In this document: positions 1 through 37,949 of the stretch, in pieces
Position numbering within the stretch: the first letter of the stretch is position 1
How the letters are laid out: every line of letters begins with the position of its first letter
NCBI RefSeq assembly: GCF_037038585.1
Contig: NC_092523.1
Coordinates: forward strand, 28,339,501-28,403,500
From: Patagioenas fasciata
Taxonomy: Eukaryota; Chordata; Aves; Columbiformes; Columbidae
Direction of reading: 5' to 3'
Length of the DNA stretch: 64,000 nt
Translations under genes and position numbers: made by a program
The notes under the pieces: model-generated
What the model saw: only the letters and a program-made list of their open reading frames with translations
Told to the model about the DNA's origin: nothing
Database searches by the model: none

Positions 1-1830
1 TTCTTTGTATTGTGTAAACATACCTTAGGACCTAAAAGAGTACAGGCAAGTAAATGCTAAAAAGGCAGTAAATTCAAAGTGTTAGAGAGCTAGTACATGT
101 TAAACATTACTTTTAACTGTATGCAGATAATCACAGAAAGTACAGCAATTTGTGTAATTGTTTACATAGTACTGTAAAAATTGAGTGGTTCTTGTGCTTT
201 CCAAGGATCTCCAGGGCTATAAATATGTGATGAGCTCTTTGGTTTTGTTTGTTTGTTTTTTGTGGGCAGAATGCCTGTGAAAATTGTAGGGATTTCTAAA
301 AAATCAGTTTTAACGACCAGCATGATACTGGCCAAAGCGCAAGCTTTGGAGTGTAGTATATGACAGTGGCTATTTGCATTGTTTACAAACAGCTTCATTT
401 TTGTTTGAAAACCCGTCAGCTAATGAAAATCCTCTCTTGCATTTGCAAACATAGCTTTCTAATTTCACTGTTTATGAGGGAAGCGTGTTTTGGAGCATGC
501 TCTGAATAGATAGATGCCATTTGTGTGAGAAATTTGTGGGGATCTTATAAGGGTGCTGCTTGGGAAGCTTTTTTAAGAAGTGATCTTAAGGGCAGTAATT
601 TAAAAAGAAAAATCTACTAAAGCTGTTTATAAAAAAGCTGTTTGAGTTCTAGGATTACAGAGGAAGGATCAGAAAACAGAGCTGTGGGAGAAAAACTTTT
701 GTGTTGCTGGTGTCATTGGCAGAAAGGAAATGAGTTTTTGCCGTTTTGTCTGGAAGCATGGCTGATTAGGCTGTCAAATGTTCCTCACTTACAATGTGTA
801 GCGTACAACCACATTCACTTGGAGTATGAAGTCTCTCATTACTCCTAGAAGAAACACTAATTTAACCGCTTCTGCATGTGCATAAGCTCTAGTTAGAGCT
901 GTAGGTCATTGTTGTCTTTTGCTGAAGCATATTTCCAAGTTTGGTTCTAGACCAAAGATAAGGTTTAAATTTCTGTTTTTGGAGTGTGTGATTGGTTTTG
1001 ACTTTAATATGTTTGTTGAGGGAAGAGAAATTTTCAGCTAAATTTCTAGAGCCTTTGAACTGGAATACTAATTCAGTCATGGAATGCTGATGTTAAAATA
1101 AATAAATGGAAGTGCTGACAGGCAAAGGCCTCAGCATGTCCTGAAGAACAATATGGGCTCATTGTTTCTCTCTTTGTGCATTATCTTGTTTCTTGCTTTT
1201 AAGGCTTGACTGTATACCCCTTAGGACAGAGATACTCCCTTTTGTTCAGTTTTCAAAGGAAAAGGAAAGGATCAGGTGCTAGGATACAAATTATAAGTAA
1301 AAATGATATGTTTATTGTTCAAGGATACTGAAATAGTAGATGTGTTCTGTGCACTGTTCCTTGGCTGTCAAGATGCTTATCACTTGCTACATCTTTGTCT
1401 TTATGAAAACAACAGTTGCATATTGCGTAGTGCTTTATTTCTTCCTTTTAGGTGAATGTTACTTAAATCTGAAAAGATTTATCCTGATTTGTACATTTAT
1501 GTGACAAAGTGAAATTGTCCATATACCTAACATGTCTGAAAAAGCGAAGACACTTTTGTTTCTGGCGTATCAGTCAGCGTATCCCAGTGTAACAATGCAG
1601 GCATCACTTCTTGCCAGAAGTCCTTGGGCAGCCATATGCTTTCAGTATTATATTGCATCCAAAATAGTTAATTTAAAGGTAAAACTTGTGCTTTCTTTGT
1701 GTTTTGGGATTGTACTGTAGATATAGTATACAAAACAGGAATAGTATCCTACGTGGTATTTTGTTACGTGCCTGATCTTATGCTCATTTTGTCTGTCTTC
1801 ATAGATTTTTTTTTTTTTCCTCCTTTTCAG
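1..1830 (+). other. SLAIN2: SLAIN2 intron 1 (3' part)
   Basis: This is AT-rich sequence before the first recognisable SLAIN2 exon, ending in a strong polypyrimidine tract and AG at 1829-1830. No coding exon, RNA gene or clear repeat was seen. The first coding exon, about 130 residues in the human protein, must lie to the left of the window. Confidence 0.75.
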
Positions 1831-25520
<23,690 letters not shown>

Positions 25521-28155
25521 ACTGCAAACCTTAATGCAAAGTTCCAGTGCTTACAGATGCTTCCTCCCCAGGCTAAAAGACAGCTTGATTATACAAACTG
25601 TTCAGATGTGACTTTTGGGATTTGTCAAAATTCCTGACCTCTCTGTCTCTAATTAGCACAAACTGGCAGAGATTATAAAGCAGCACTTTAATGACATCTA
25701 ACATCAGATGTTTGGTGATCATACAATCACTTCTACATCAAATAGCTATCAGTTCTGTGTTTTTTTTTTTTTTTCTTGCTTGCTAAAAATGAATCAATAT
25801 GAGCATTTATGAGAGTGGCCAATGTCTGGGCAAAAACCTAACGAATGCCAAAGAAATGCCCATCTTGAAAAACACCAAGTATAAAGTCAACTTAGATTGT
25901 CCAAAACTTCATTTTCAGCCTGTTTGAATTCAGCAGAAAGATTGATTGAATATGTACTATTGACACAAAACCGCGTTACTCAGAGCTAGTATTCTGATTG
26001 CAGACTGCTACAGTGCTAGTGAAACACGGCTTTGAACACTTGTCTGAGATTCTTATTTGGGAAAGTGGTACGTATGTCCTTCCGAGAGAATCAGAAGTTA
26101 CTCTGGAAGATTAGGCAGATCAGCGAGTAGTAGCCATGGCTTTTATTAACATTAAAGGTTTGAATGTAGCACATTCAAATGCAATAGTATAGATTGCGTC
26201 TTTCCTACTACGATATATTGGCTTTACACACTCTTACATGTTTGATTGCAGAAAGGGCTCAGTGTCAGTTGTACAATCTTTCTAACCTTAAAGTTCCTGG
26301 CTCAGGAAAGATGGCCTTTGCTATTGTAGCCACATTTTTAACACACGCCTTGCTACTTGGGGAAAACTTTTTTCTTATAGCAGGTTTCCTTAAAAAAGAG
26401 CGAGCAAGTCATAATGCTAATTTGTTCTAATACCATACCACTATGCTTGCAGCCTGGAGCAACTGTAAATGCTGATAGTTACGGAGAAGGAAACACAACT
26501 ATGCACTTGTAACATACAAATTTTAAGGTAATGAGTTGACTCTTGATGCCAAATGATATTCATTTAGGTGATGTTCCATGGTATGAGGGAGTTTCCTGTA
26601 TCCTATTTTTTTACTTTCGTCCATTTCTTAAATTGGTTTATTTTAAATTGTAAATATTTTTACAGAATATATTGCCCATGTAAGTGTGATTAAATACGTA
26701 CTTTGCCTTACATATGTGTATCTTACATTACTGGTAACAGAGTTTGAAACCTGCTGTGTCTGTTTACAAGCTATTAAATTCCTCTGGTGGCTTTGACTTA
26801 TTCTAACACAGGTTGCTCAGAACAACTCATTCATATATTTAGCATTTGAACCATTGTTTTCTATTTTGGAAGACATCATGCAAACATTTGTAACTAAGTT
26901 GTATTGGGTGGGACTAGTTAAATGGAAGGGATTTTGTTTGAAGCTTTTTCAGTATTTTGGATGTACAGTTGAAGTAAGAGAACGTGAGTGGTATATCCTT
27001 TGTGCAATGACTGATGAACACTACAAGTTGGATTGGATGGTAGGTAGCCTTCAACCCCATTAGTATCTGAGTTTGGCACTGCTGGTGTATTTTGCTCCCA
27101 CCACTAAGAGGATAACTAACCCTGAAATTCTAGCACTTGAATTTTAGGCCAGCATTAACATATTCCTGGACAAAAAGCCATGCAATACTACTTGACTTGG
27201 AAAAAGCCAAATACGAAGGAGTGAAGACAGATTTGCAGCTCTGGTTACTCATGCGAGCTTTGGGTTGGTGAATGACTTCACACTCCAGACCAAGATCTGT
27301 GCTGAGACTTTGAAGTCAGGGCATCAAATATACTGTAATTCAGTAAGATTTCAGCAGGGGTAAAGAAACCACCTTGCACCAGTAGACCAGTACATACCAC
27401 TGATCCAGCCTTGTGTCATGTGCTGGCACAGATAATGGATGTCAGTATCTCATGTGAAGCAGAAGAGAGGACTAGATCAAACACACATATTTGCATTTAA
27501 GCTGGAATGTTAACATTTCAGCATTTTACAGAGCAATGCTGCAGTCTTCATTGAAAAAACAGGTGAATTTTAGTTGGTGAATTTTATCAAACACTCGACT
27601 GACTTCTAAATTTTGAAAGTCAGTTTAGATGATGACATTGGGGGGTTTACCATGGCTGCATCAAACTGTTGTGTACGTTTCCTTAAGTAATTCATCACTT
27701 GGGTAAGTTCAGCTTAAGTTTTATAAGGGTTCTTTTCTCTGCTGTTCTCCCCCTGAAATACAGCAAAGGACTTCCTGAAAGAGACGGACTGTCTGTTTAC
27801 CAGAAAAGCCTTTGTGCATTACCAGTTTACTGATATCAGGAAATCATGGGGCTCTGTGTTTAGAGATTTTCTCCAGAAGTGTGGGAATATGGATTTGATA
27901 AACTAGTGCCTATGATTTACTTATGTTTGATATAGTAGTAAGGGGTTTATGAATGTGGATTACTTTTTGTGCCAACAGCTCGGAATTGTTGTATGTGTGT
28001 AGGCAGAAGGACTTGTTCTGCTTCCAAAGTTATTTAAGTTTTTTGTGTTTGAATGTTTTTGTAAGTGTTAAAAGTGTAAAAAAAAATATATAAAATATTC
28101 TTACCACAAAATACTTCCTGCATCATTTTTTAAATAAAAAATTGGGTTTAAAATA
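25521..28155 (+). other. SLAIN2: SLAIN2 3' UTR (inferred extent)
   Basis: This AT-rich sequence follows the stop codon. The first canonical AATAAA that I would choose is at 28133-28138, giving a 3' UTR of about 2.6 kb; another AATAAA at 28726-28731 could extend it. A Pumilio-type TGTAAATA lies at 26649-26656. Poly-T occurs at about 25760-25774. The extent is inference; only the signals are seen. Confidence 0.6.
28133..28138 (+). terminator. SLAIN2: Candidate SLAIN2 polyadenylation signal
   Basis: AATAAA is followed by T-rich and GT-rich sequence. An alternative is the AATAAA at 28726-28731. Which is used cannot be decided from the sequence alone. Confidence 0.5.
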
Positions 28156-28739
28156 CTTTAGACATTTAGAGGGTATTGTTATAGGGGTTTCTTTGTCTGG
28201 TTGGGTTGTTTCTCAAGAACTGCATTCACTTTTCTAGAAATTACCAGCATCATCTTCTGGTCTGGCCCTGTAATTCACGAACTGAACACAATGCTGTATT
28301 TGGGTGAAATCTCTGGCAGAGGTGGACTTGTGCTGTGCTTCTGCTCCAGGAGGATGATGCACCATTCGGAGTTATGTGAAAAACCATATTCTGAATTTCC
28401 ACCCAGAGCAGTCTGTGTGTGCAAGTCCGAGTACTCAAGCTGCCTTTCATTTTTGCAGGATTTGTGCTGACTCCACCACATGAAACAGATTTTTTTATTT
28501 TGAAAATTTATGCAGAAAATTGAGCAGTATAAAAGTGTACCTGGTAAGCTGCCTTCAAGTTACGTATACGTTTTATCTAGTTCATCTATTAATTTCTCTA
28601 TCTTTTGGCTTACATACAAGCAAGAAGTTTGTTTTGAACTTGGTAATTTTCTGTAATCTGTGTTTTTCTACAAAGCAAGGTATCTAATAGTAATGTGGAT
28701 GCCATATTTTCCTAATCTTGGTATTAATAAAGTTAAACT

Positions 28740-31700
28740 AGGCTTACATCTGTTTGGTGGACACTTAACATTAAATCTGTTTAACAAAATTTAACCTCTG
28801 AGGCTTGCTACTAATTGTTTATCCCAGCACAGTCCCCTATTTTGTCATCAAGCCAGCAGACTAAAAGGTTTGCCTCCAGTTACTTGCCCCTAGTTAGCTG
28901 GCCTGCTTCTGTAGAGCTGGCTCACACCTACTGCTTTTAACGTGTGTCTGCTGCCTCTCCTCATCACTTTTGAGTTGTGCACAGCACAGTCTGCCCCACA
29001 CCCCTCCAGGAAAACAGAGCAGTGTGGAAATGACAGGCAATTAATAGCCCTTCCTGCCTCTCTCTTAGTAGGTTTCTGTAACAAACTCTTCTATATTAAA
29101 CTGTTGTTAATTAGCATTGTCATATTGCAAGCTTCAAGACACAAAATATTATCTCTACAGTTCTGTAATTTTGAGCAAAGGTGTGACAGCTCCTTGGGTT
29201 TTGCTACAGAAGTGCTAGGTTCAGGTTTTATTTGATAGCGTGTTTGTTACCCTCTACGTGTCTGACTGCAAGGGTGAAGAAAAATAAGTGATGAACGTGT
29301 AATGAGGCAGAAGGTTGAAGCTGCTTATGCTGCTGTCTTGGGGTGGCTTCAGAGCACACAGTCTTGATCATTTAAAACTAATCTTCTTATACAAGTACTA
29401 TTGAGAAACAAAGACATGGGAAACAACAGCACTATACCTTCTCCCCCTTGATCTGTAAGAACACAAGTAAAGTTGGGATATATATATATATTTTTTTTCA
29501 GTCTTTAAGTAAAACAGCTGTGATGTGAGGTTGCTTTGATTTTAAAAACAAAAGAAAACAAACCCCATACCTCCTCTGGACTTGTGCATGGGCCCTTCTG
29601 TAGCAGGGGCTGATGCCTACAGGCAGTGGGTCTGTGGGATGTGGCTGGGGTTGGGGCGCTCTCTGCAGTGTGTTTTACACGCAGCTTCACAGTAATGTGG
29701 ATGCTTGAAGAGTTGAAGAAGGGAAAGGAACAGATTCCGTTAGACTAACTTTCCGCGGGATTGTTTGTAATGTAATAGTATTTTCAGCCCTGGTATCCCA
29801 TGCATTTGTACTGTGTGTCACTGTCTTCTTTACATTAAATTATAAACTGTTGTGACTATGTTAAACATGTACAGGACACAAAACATAACTATAGTGATTA
29901 ACCTCATTTATAGATCTTCAGCAGGATTAAAGGGACAGATAGCTAAAATAATTCCTTACCAGCAAAGTCAGTTTCTAACTTGGTGCTTTATTGATACCTG
30001 TTACAATGCTGAATTAAAGAAATTATTAGCTTTGAAAGCTGGAAAGCCTGAGATTCTCTATGCTGTGTGGTACTCTCACATGAGCCAAAACTGGAACAGA
30101 TCTTTCACAAGACTAAAACTAAATGAGATACTTGTACTGTAAGCTAAGCTTCTGTCACGAACATAAACTTCGGTAATCATGTAACCCCATTTTATTTTGG
30201 AGAATACTTCTAATAACTCACAAAGATAAAGCTTAAAAGAGAAGGGCCTGCACTACCTTCTCTCCCTGTGTGCTCAGTCCTCCTTGCTGCTTTTAAATGA
30301 TCCCTGAAAGCCTCCTGTTGTCAGCTCCAGCAAGTCAGATACAAAATGTAAGCGTATCAGGGATGAGTGGTATGTGCCTCACTGAGAGGGTGGCTGTGTG
30401 GTCCAGCCCCATGTCACTCAACTTTCAGTCATCCCGCACAACATGCAGAGTGCAAACCATGAGTTCTTCATTTCTTTTCCATTCTCTTTGCCATAATTTT
30501 CTTGAGACTGCAGTCAAAATTGTGACTTTTCACAACCCCCCTATGAGAAGCTGTTTAAAAACATGCTGGTACAAGCAACTTGGTCCGATGTCAGACAAGA
30601 TTCTCCCTGTGCCCTGCACGTGCTCAAGAAGTCTGACACCAGCTGCCTCTGCCTGCCTCCAGCAACCAGGCTGTAAGGAGAACTGGCGCCCACCTGCTGC
30701 CCTGCCCAGCTCAGCTTCCAAGTCCATTTGGGAGACACTTAATATAATTTTTAAGCTTTCCTACAACTATGCCCAGTGATAATTAATAGAATCAATTCTC
30801 AAGTGAACAGTAGTTAATTTCTGAAGACAACAGCATTTCTTGGTCTGACATAGCTATTTTCTTGCTCTAAGTATTTGGTGAAATTAGTCAAGTAGTATAT
30901 GTTTATGTCTGTTTCTACATGTTTGCTTTTTTTGTGTGTTTAAGGAAGAAGCATTCAGAGAGCAATTCAACTACTTTCTCTCTGTAAGAACAGTAATTGT
31001 CTTAAAAAAAACACTTAAGTGGTCCATGGTAGTGTTTGGGTTTTCTTTGCGTGAAAACTCTATATAGTCACAGGAAGACGAATGAGGACACTCGTGTTCT
31101 CTGTTGTTCCCCATGCTCTGCCCTGCCCAAGAAAAGAAAAAAACCAGTCCCTATTAATGTGAGAGTAGGGCAGCAATGATGACTTGGGACTGCATGGCCT
31201 TAGCTGCTGAAAACCACACAGGTAAACAATGTCTGGGTTGTGATAAGCTGGTGCTGGGAGTGTGGTCAGGGAGACAGGCAGGCTGGGCTTCCCCAGCCTC
31301 CTGCTCTTCCCAGGAATCACAGCTTGGCCATGGACACACAGACGGCTGGGTTGGGTGCCCCGTGTTGTAACCCCAGCATCACTGCACTGCCTCCTGGCAG
31401 TCTCCCATGGTCTCAGAGCACCCTTCCGAAGCTTGTTTCCCTTCAGACCTTGGCAGCAAACAGATCTGGGCAACCTGTTACCAGAGCTTCGTTATCTGAC
31501 TGGCCCTCATGCCCCCCATCTGGGTTAATACTGCCCTGACATTCACAGCAGCTGCTGCTTCTCCTGTGCTACAGACGGATGCCAAAATGCTGCCAGGAGA
31601 AAGCCATGCTGGACCAAGCCTGGGGTTACATGGAGTTTGGTCTGCATCCTGGTCAGGGCTGAAAGTAATGCCAACTGCACCTGCTAGTTGACATAACCTG

Positions 31701-34700
31701 GTAAATGCTAAGTTAAAAAACCACTACATAGTCCTTCTTCTTCAAGCAGAGCTGTTTGTCTTGAAGAAGATGGGCAGGAGTATCTATCTTGTGAAATCTT
31801 AAATATACCTTCATCACTACCCTCTATCAGAAATTACATTTTATTGAAGCAAATACTGCCATTTTGAGTTCCCTCTCAAAGAGAAGGGGAGTAGAGGGAG
31901 ATCAGGCAAACCCTTTGCTCTTTATGCTCACCCTCAGCTCCTGCTTCAGCCATGAATTTTTCAGATCCAGGCTTGTCCACTTAGCCCTACATTTACTCAC
32001 CCAAACACTGAGCCCAGGGCGAGGTTGTGTTGTTTCTGCTCATCCGTTCCCCCACAGGGCTAATGCAGACACATAAAACCATTGTTAATGCTGCTTCCAC
32101 TGACCTGTCTTCAAAGGAGCTCTGAAAACCTCGTCCTGATCTTCATCATTTTAAAGCCGTGCCTGGATGCTGGTGATAGCAATGTGGTGTCACCGCTTTT
32201 ACTCAGCCTCAGGACGCCAGCCCAGAGCAGCCTCCTCCGTCCATGCCCAGTCTTGCTGCCAGGAACCGGCAGCTCGTGAGCCACAGGATGCCCCTGGTGC
32301 CCCTGCTAGCACATGCAGCATGGTCATGGTCACAGCAGCCACCGCTCACATCACACACCGCTCCTCCCAGGTCGCTTGTGCAAGGCTGGCACTGTTGGCT
32401 CAGTGCACACAGCGCTCCTGAACACCTGTGTGACCAAAAAAAAGAAAAAAAAAATATAATCTTGGTGCAAACTGGGCTACAGGAGACCCTCAGTTCCCAC
32501 TGTCACACACACATTTATTTTCTTGAGGCTCAGTTCATCTTCGCTGAAATTAGTACCATAACTCCCATGCTGGGGGCACGGGGCAGGTTGTGCTGCTATT
32601 TAAAGAAAGGGTCAGCCAGTCAGTTCATATCTTGTCTGATACAGTGGGGTAAGTTAAGAACAGAAATTTGGTCGACCTTGGTTTATAAACCCAAATGTCA
32701 GAGAGCAGATAATGTCTATTGTAAATGTCAGAGATGAGGGATTTCTCTTTTCCCTTTGGAAAAAAAACCCAAATATTTAATTTATGTATGCTGTCACTCA
32801 TTCAGGCTCAGCTCACGCTGAGGTGAATGGTACTGCCCAGGTACACAAATACCTAGTGGGAAGAGTAAAAGGGACTTGCTTAAAGGCAAGGGGCTGCTTA
32901 AGAGCCCAAGCCCAGCTCAGCCCTCTCTTTCAGCAGCAAAGCAGCTTTCAATAATACAAGACTGCTAAGGGCTGGCAAATTAAGGCTATTTCTCCTGATC
33001 AGAAAATCAGGATTTAACCAATATCTGGTGGGCATCTCACTTTTACGATTTTTTTTTTCTCCACGTGAAACTTTGTGTGGGGCAGTGAAATGAAGTCCTC
33101 TGCAGGCACTTGCACCCCTCCAGCCCTCAGCACCAGCCCTCCTGCCCAGTGGCCCATTCTCAGTAGAAGAAATGGAAAACTCCTTTTCCAAAAACACCTC
33201 ACAACCTTCTGTTCAAGGCTTGCTACTGCGTAGCAGGCTCATACAGATTTCTAATCCTTATTTTCCCACCATGATGGAGGTGCCATGGCAGCTTAGGGCT
33301 CCTCCCCCGGGCCAAGTGCCTCAATGGCAGAACTGAAGCACGAAAAACAAGTGGTTCTTGTTATGTGGCTCAAACCGCACAAGCTCTGTGGGGCCTGGGC
33401 TCAGCACATCTCTCCCACTCCTCGTCCAGACCATTCTTCTGTGCTGCCCTCCCCCTCAAAAAGTCTCTCCACTTTTTTTCATCAACAGATTCCTTCTATC
33501 AGCCTGTTCCCACTTTCTGCATCCTCCTCATTATGAGGATAATTAAATAACATTAATTACCAAAGCAAATCACTGAAATCTGCCTCTCAGGAACCTCCCT
33601 TCAAAATTCAAAACAACATGCAGGTTACATTTACAGTCCGTTTACACACTCTTTTTAGCCCTTCTATTTTACTGTCTTGCGTGCCTTTTCTAGTCTTAGA
33701 AACATTGCTGAGGTTTCTTTTTTTGCTCCCTTCCCAGGACTCTCCAGACACTAGAGGGGGTTCTTGCTTTCTCCGATGCTTTTCAGTCCAAAGCTTGGTC
33801 TAACTCAGCTTCTATTCACCACATTGTCCTGAACTTACACTAAACTGTCCATGAAGTCCTGAATTAATTTAAATGCTGCATTTACACCAGGAAAGCCCCA
33901 GTCAGGAAAGACCAAGCCATGCCCAGCTGGCCACACAAAACACCTCTCGTACAGGTATGTGACTTTATCTTAAAGAGATAAAATTCAGCTTATTGTTCCT
34001 GCACATCACCTTTCATTGTTAGAGATGGCAGGCTGCACGCCAGGTCATTAGTGACTGCTCCAGCACCAGCTTTGATACTTTAATCTTGTTGCCTAGATTT
34101 TATGATTTAGGACTTTTTATTTTTCATCTGTACCGCAGGGTCTGAACTATCCTTGCTAGAATTTTTACTCAGTGTCAGGTGGATTTAAACCTCCTCCCAC
34201 TGGTCTGAGTTTTTCCAACCAAATATGTAGCAACACACAGCATCACCTCATGTCTGCAGGATGTAAACAAGTCTGGTACTGAGCTACTCGTAGCTGGTGT
34301 GGATTATACGAGACATACACCCTCTCTTCTCCCCACGGCAGGTCCACCTGCAGTTAACACAGCACTGGAGTAGAGCCTTCCTCTGGAGCAGCTCCTCTGA
34401 GCAACCTATGTGCAGCAAAGAGCCACCAACTCCCACCAGCACAGCTGTGAAATTACAGGGGTGGGAGCCTGTGTCACACAGGGGTTGCCTCAGCTCTGGG
34501 GCAACAGCAGCACCTGCAAACTGATGCTGTTACTGCTCTGCAATGGGGAGGAGGAGCCAGTCTCTTTTTCTGCTTCCCTGGGGTTCCAGATTTGGGCATG
34601 TGATCCAAGAAATCCCCTGGGAAGTGGTCAGCTGCCACCTGCGTTTTCACACTAGCGACAGTGGAATTTGCATTTGGTATATTGGTGCTCAGGTCGTTGG

Positions 34701-37661
34701 TTGCCCGACTGCTCTCACTCTTTGTTATGCTCTTAAAATTGAATTTTGATTACTTAAGGTCTTTCTAAAATCCGCTCCTTAGTTCTCAGATAATGTCTTT
34801 TCATTATCTAGTAAAGGTTGAGGTCACTGCCCAGCACCGAGCACTTTGGGATCTGTTTTTCTTTGTGCTTCTTGGCTTCAGTCTGAAGCGATACACCTTG
34901 TGAGGAGGAGTTTCTGCATTTCCACGGGAAGTGGTGACTCTGTTGTCTCCCCATCCATCCCTGACCCCTGTCCTGCACGGGGCTCCCTTGCCCAGAGGGG
35001 TTTGGTTGGGTGAACTTCCCCTCTAGGCCCGGGGTTACTGCACAGCAACACTCACACCGGGCTGGAAGCACTGAGCCCTGGGACCTTACACAGCTCTTTG
35101 GGCACCCACTCATACAGTCCTGGTTCAAATCGACTTCGGCAGCAAGACTGTCCTGCTGATAATTACTCAGCATTTAGGCTAACCCATGTATATATGGGTA
35201 AAAATACCTGTTGCAAATACTGTATTTAGAAATTATATGTAAAAGATGTATATGTAATAGATGTTCTATATTTAACACATTAAAATTAATTTAATAATAT
35301 TTATAATCCTTTGCTTTCTGATCTTATCAGGGACTGAGCAAAGGTAAGGAGCTCTTAAGGGATCCATTTTGTACACGTTCATTCTAATCTCTTTTTCTCC
35401 TTGAATTCTTTCACCCTGAAATAAAGCACCAAGGGCTTTTTATTCCTTCCTCCTACTATCCAATCTCAAACAGCTCTGTCCAAAGCCCGCTATCTGGCAA
35501 GCAGATAAGATGCTGCCAGTTTAACAAAATTCGCAAGTGGTTCAGGTCTGGGCTGTGAACCCACCCTGCCGCACCCAGCTTGGCCGGACCGTCTTGGACC
35601 CCCATGTGCTGCCAGTGGTTATCACAGCAGAGGACAAGGAGCCTTTGGGCAGGGTACCAGCAACCAGCCCCTCCACGCCGCCCCACAGCAAAGTCAGGGG
35701 CTGCAGCTCCTCCTGCCATGGAGGTGTTTGCCTGACCTCTCCCCAGCCTTCTGGTTTTATTTGCACCATCAGTATCTAATCTGAATCTCTCTTAGCACAG
35801 CATAAACCCACTGCATTGCTGTAGACTTGTGGGGTTATTTTGCAAAGCTACTTGCATTTATTTCCTTCTCTCGAACTGCTCATACTCTAAAGCAGCTCAA
35901 CAAACCTTTCCAGGTTGGGCATCTTTACCTGCTGGTGAAGGCAGAGATGGCAGAAACACCTAAGAATGTAATATTTCCGAAAAGACAGGGCTTCAGACAA
36001 ATCAAACTACTCACAAATTTGTGACGGATGTGAATAACTATTTTGCTAAAAATAAATATTTTAAAGTCAAAATGTAAAAAAAAAAAAAGGAATTACATTT
36101 AATTTAAAAGTTGGCACAGTTTAGAAACAGCATAGAAGCACAAAGGTTAATGAAAGATTGTAGTAGATTGATTTTTTTAAATAGCTTTGATTTTACTGTA
36201 AAACTGATTTTTCTTTTTTAGTTCAGCTCGAAGTGACATTCTCGCCCAGCCTCCTGTTCAGCACAGACACGAGGATTTCAGCCAGGTCACAGCATATCTG
36301 AGCCACTGGCTGCAAACAGCAGTTGCTGCACCCCAGCGAGAACATCTCTCACCTGCACCCAAAACATAACAAGTGATGGGGAGCTGGTCTGCCAATGCCC
36401 TTCCCATTCAAACCATGCACCCTCTTCCTCCTCTGAACTTGCCTTGTTTCCGTCTCTAAACTTTAGATTTACTCGTGCTCTTCTCCACTAGCACAAAAAA
36501 GGCTCTTTCCTATTATTAAGACTAGCAGCCTTTCCTGCCTGCATGTCATTGGAGACTTGTGGCTAAGTTCTCCAGTAGCTTCACCTTGGATACACAAAAC
36601 AGACCCCCATCCCCTCACCGTTACGGCAAATTTTTCAAACTCAAGCAATTTCACAGCATTTTCTACATTGTAATTTATCAGAATTATTTTTAAAGATGAG
36701 ACTCTAGAAAAAAGAGACTTTCAACTAGTGGTAGAGTCAACACCTCAGGCAGGAAAAAATACCCTCCTGGCTTCATACCTGGCATTTATGCTTACATACC
36801 CCAAAAATGAGATGAAATATCTTGTTGATGGAGACATTCATGCTTTCATCTTCCTGGCAAAACAACAGTTACACAAAACCCAGGGTGCATCTTCCTCAGC
36901 TGCAGCAACATGCAAGTTCTCCTGATACCATAGGTTCAAAAATTCAGAAGACTCTCTAGGTTATTAAAAAATGTCCTACTTTATCATGGTTTTAAAAGTG
37001 CACATAACAGGTCAAGGTTATTTTCATGGGATTAATATACAACATTATCTAAAACAAGTATTAAGAGATTACTATTATGTTTGAGATTTATTTCTTCCGT
37101 TTGCTGGAAATGTCTTTGTAGACAGCTTGAGATTTAATTTAGGTAATAGTGCACCGATTTTGAATGGCTTATTTGTTGATTTGCATTTCTGATATTTATT
37201 CAATAAAAATTTGGCGGCAGGACAAGAAGCATTTTTATCCTATGTTTATACAGTTTCTCACACAAAACAGTCTTAGTCCACATCTAGGTGCCTTAGATGC
37301 TGTGATACAAATGACAACTGAGTGCAAAGATTTTTTTTGCATGACTTGAGACAGAATATCGATGCTTTTATCTTTCCCATGGGGCTCACCATTAACATCC
37401 CTTTTAATATGGAGAAAGCTTTGGCAGGAGAAGGATGTAATTTGTCTTGGGAGTGTCTTTGTTCCAATTAAATGAATACTCTATCAAGCAAATGCTGCTG
37501 TAGGTATTATTAAATTTATTGCTGTATTTTTTTAATATTTAAACTATCCTGTGAGAGAAGACAGTCTCGGTGTCATTTACTCTGATCTGGCATTTTTTTG
37601 CCAAACCCAAAAATATATATTTTATAGGCACACAACCACATTTGTGTTATCTACCTCCACG
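28740..37661. other. Intergenic, no gene recognised
   Basis: This stretch lies between SLAIN2 and SLC10A4. From about 30 to 36 kb base composition is more GC-rich and many short ORFs appear on both strands. None resembles a known protein or is flanked by convincing splice sites. A (TA)n run lies at 29479-29491 and a poly-A run at about 36075-36087. Confidence 0.7.
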
Positions 37662-37689
37662 TTACCTCCCTTGATTCAAGTTCCTAACC

Positions 37690-37949
37690 CTGACCAGGTT
37701 CCGGCACAGGAAATTCCGAGGGGGCTGCGAGCCTCGATGGGCGATGGAAGCCAATAAAACCAATAAACCCAGCTGGATCAGGGCCTGCGACTGCACACGC
37801 ATCCTGAAGTCCCCCTGCACCTTCCTCTTGCTGCCGCAGGTGCTGAACGGGCCGTTTGCGGCGCTCGCGGGGAGGAAAATCAGGACGGCAGCGCCCGCGA
37901 CGTGCCCGTCTCCGCACGGCTGAGGCTGCCTGCGACAGCCCGCGGTGCG
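37690..37949. other. CpG-rich patch beside a hairpin
   Basis: This patch of about 250 bp is locally GC- and CpG-rich (for example GGCGCTCGCGGGG, CGCCCGCGACG) inside AT-rich intergenic DNA, and it stops at the hairpin of 37950. The minus strand is open over 37662-38018, but the translation has no recognised family, and its start lies inside the hairpin. It could be a small orphan CpG island, an enhancer or the remnant of a retrocopy; the sequence does not decide. Confidence 0.45.

Noticed and set aside
31060-31540. Overlapping ORFs on both strands in the GC-richer intergenic part
   Set aside because: Several frames are open at once and none looks like a protein family; this is a composition effect.
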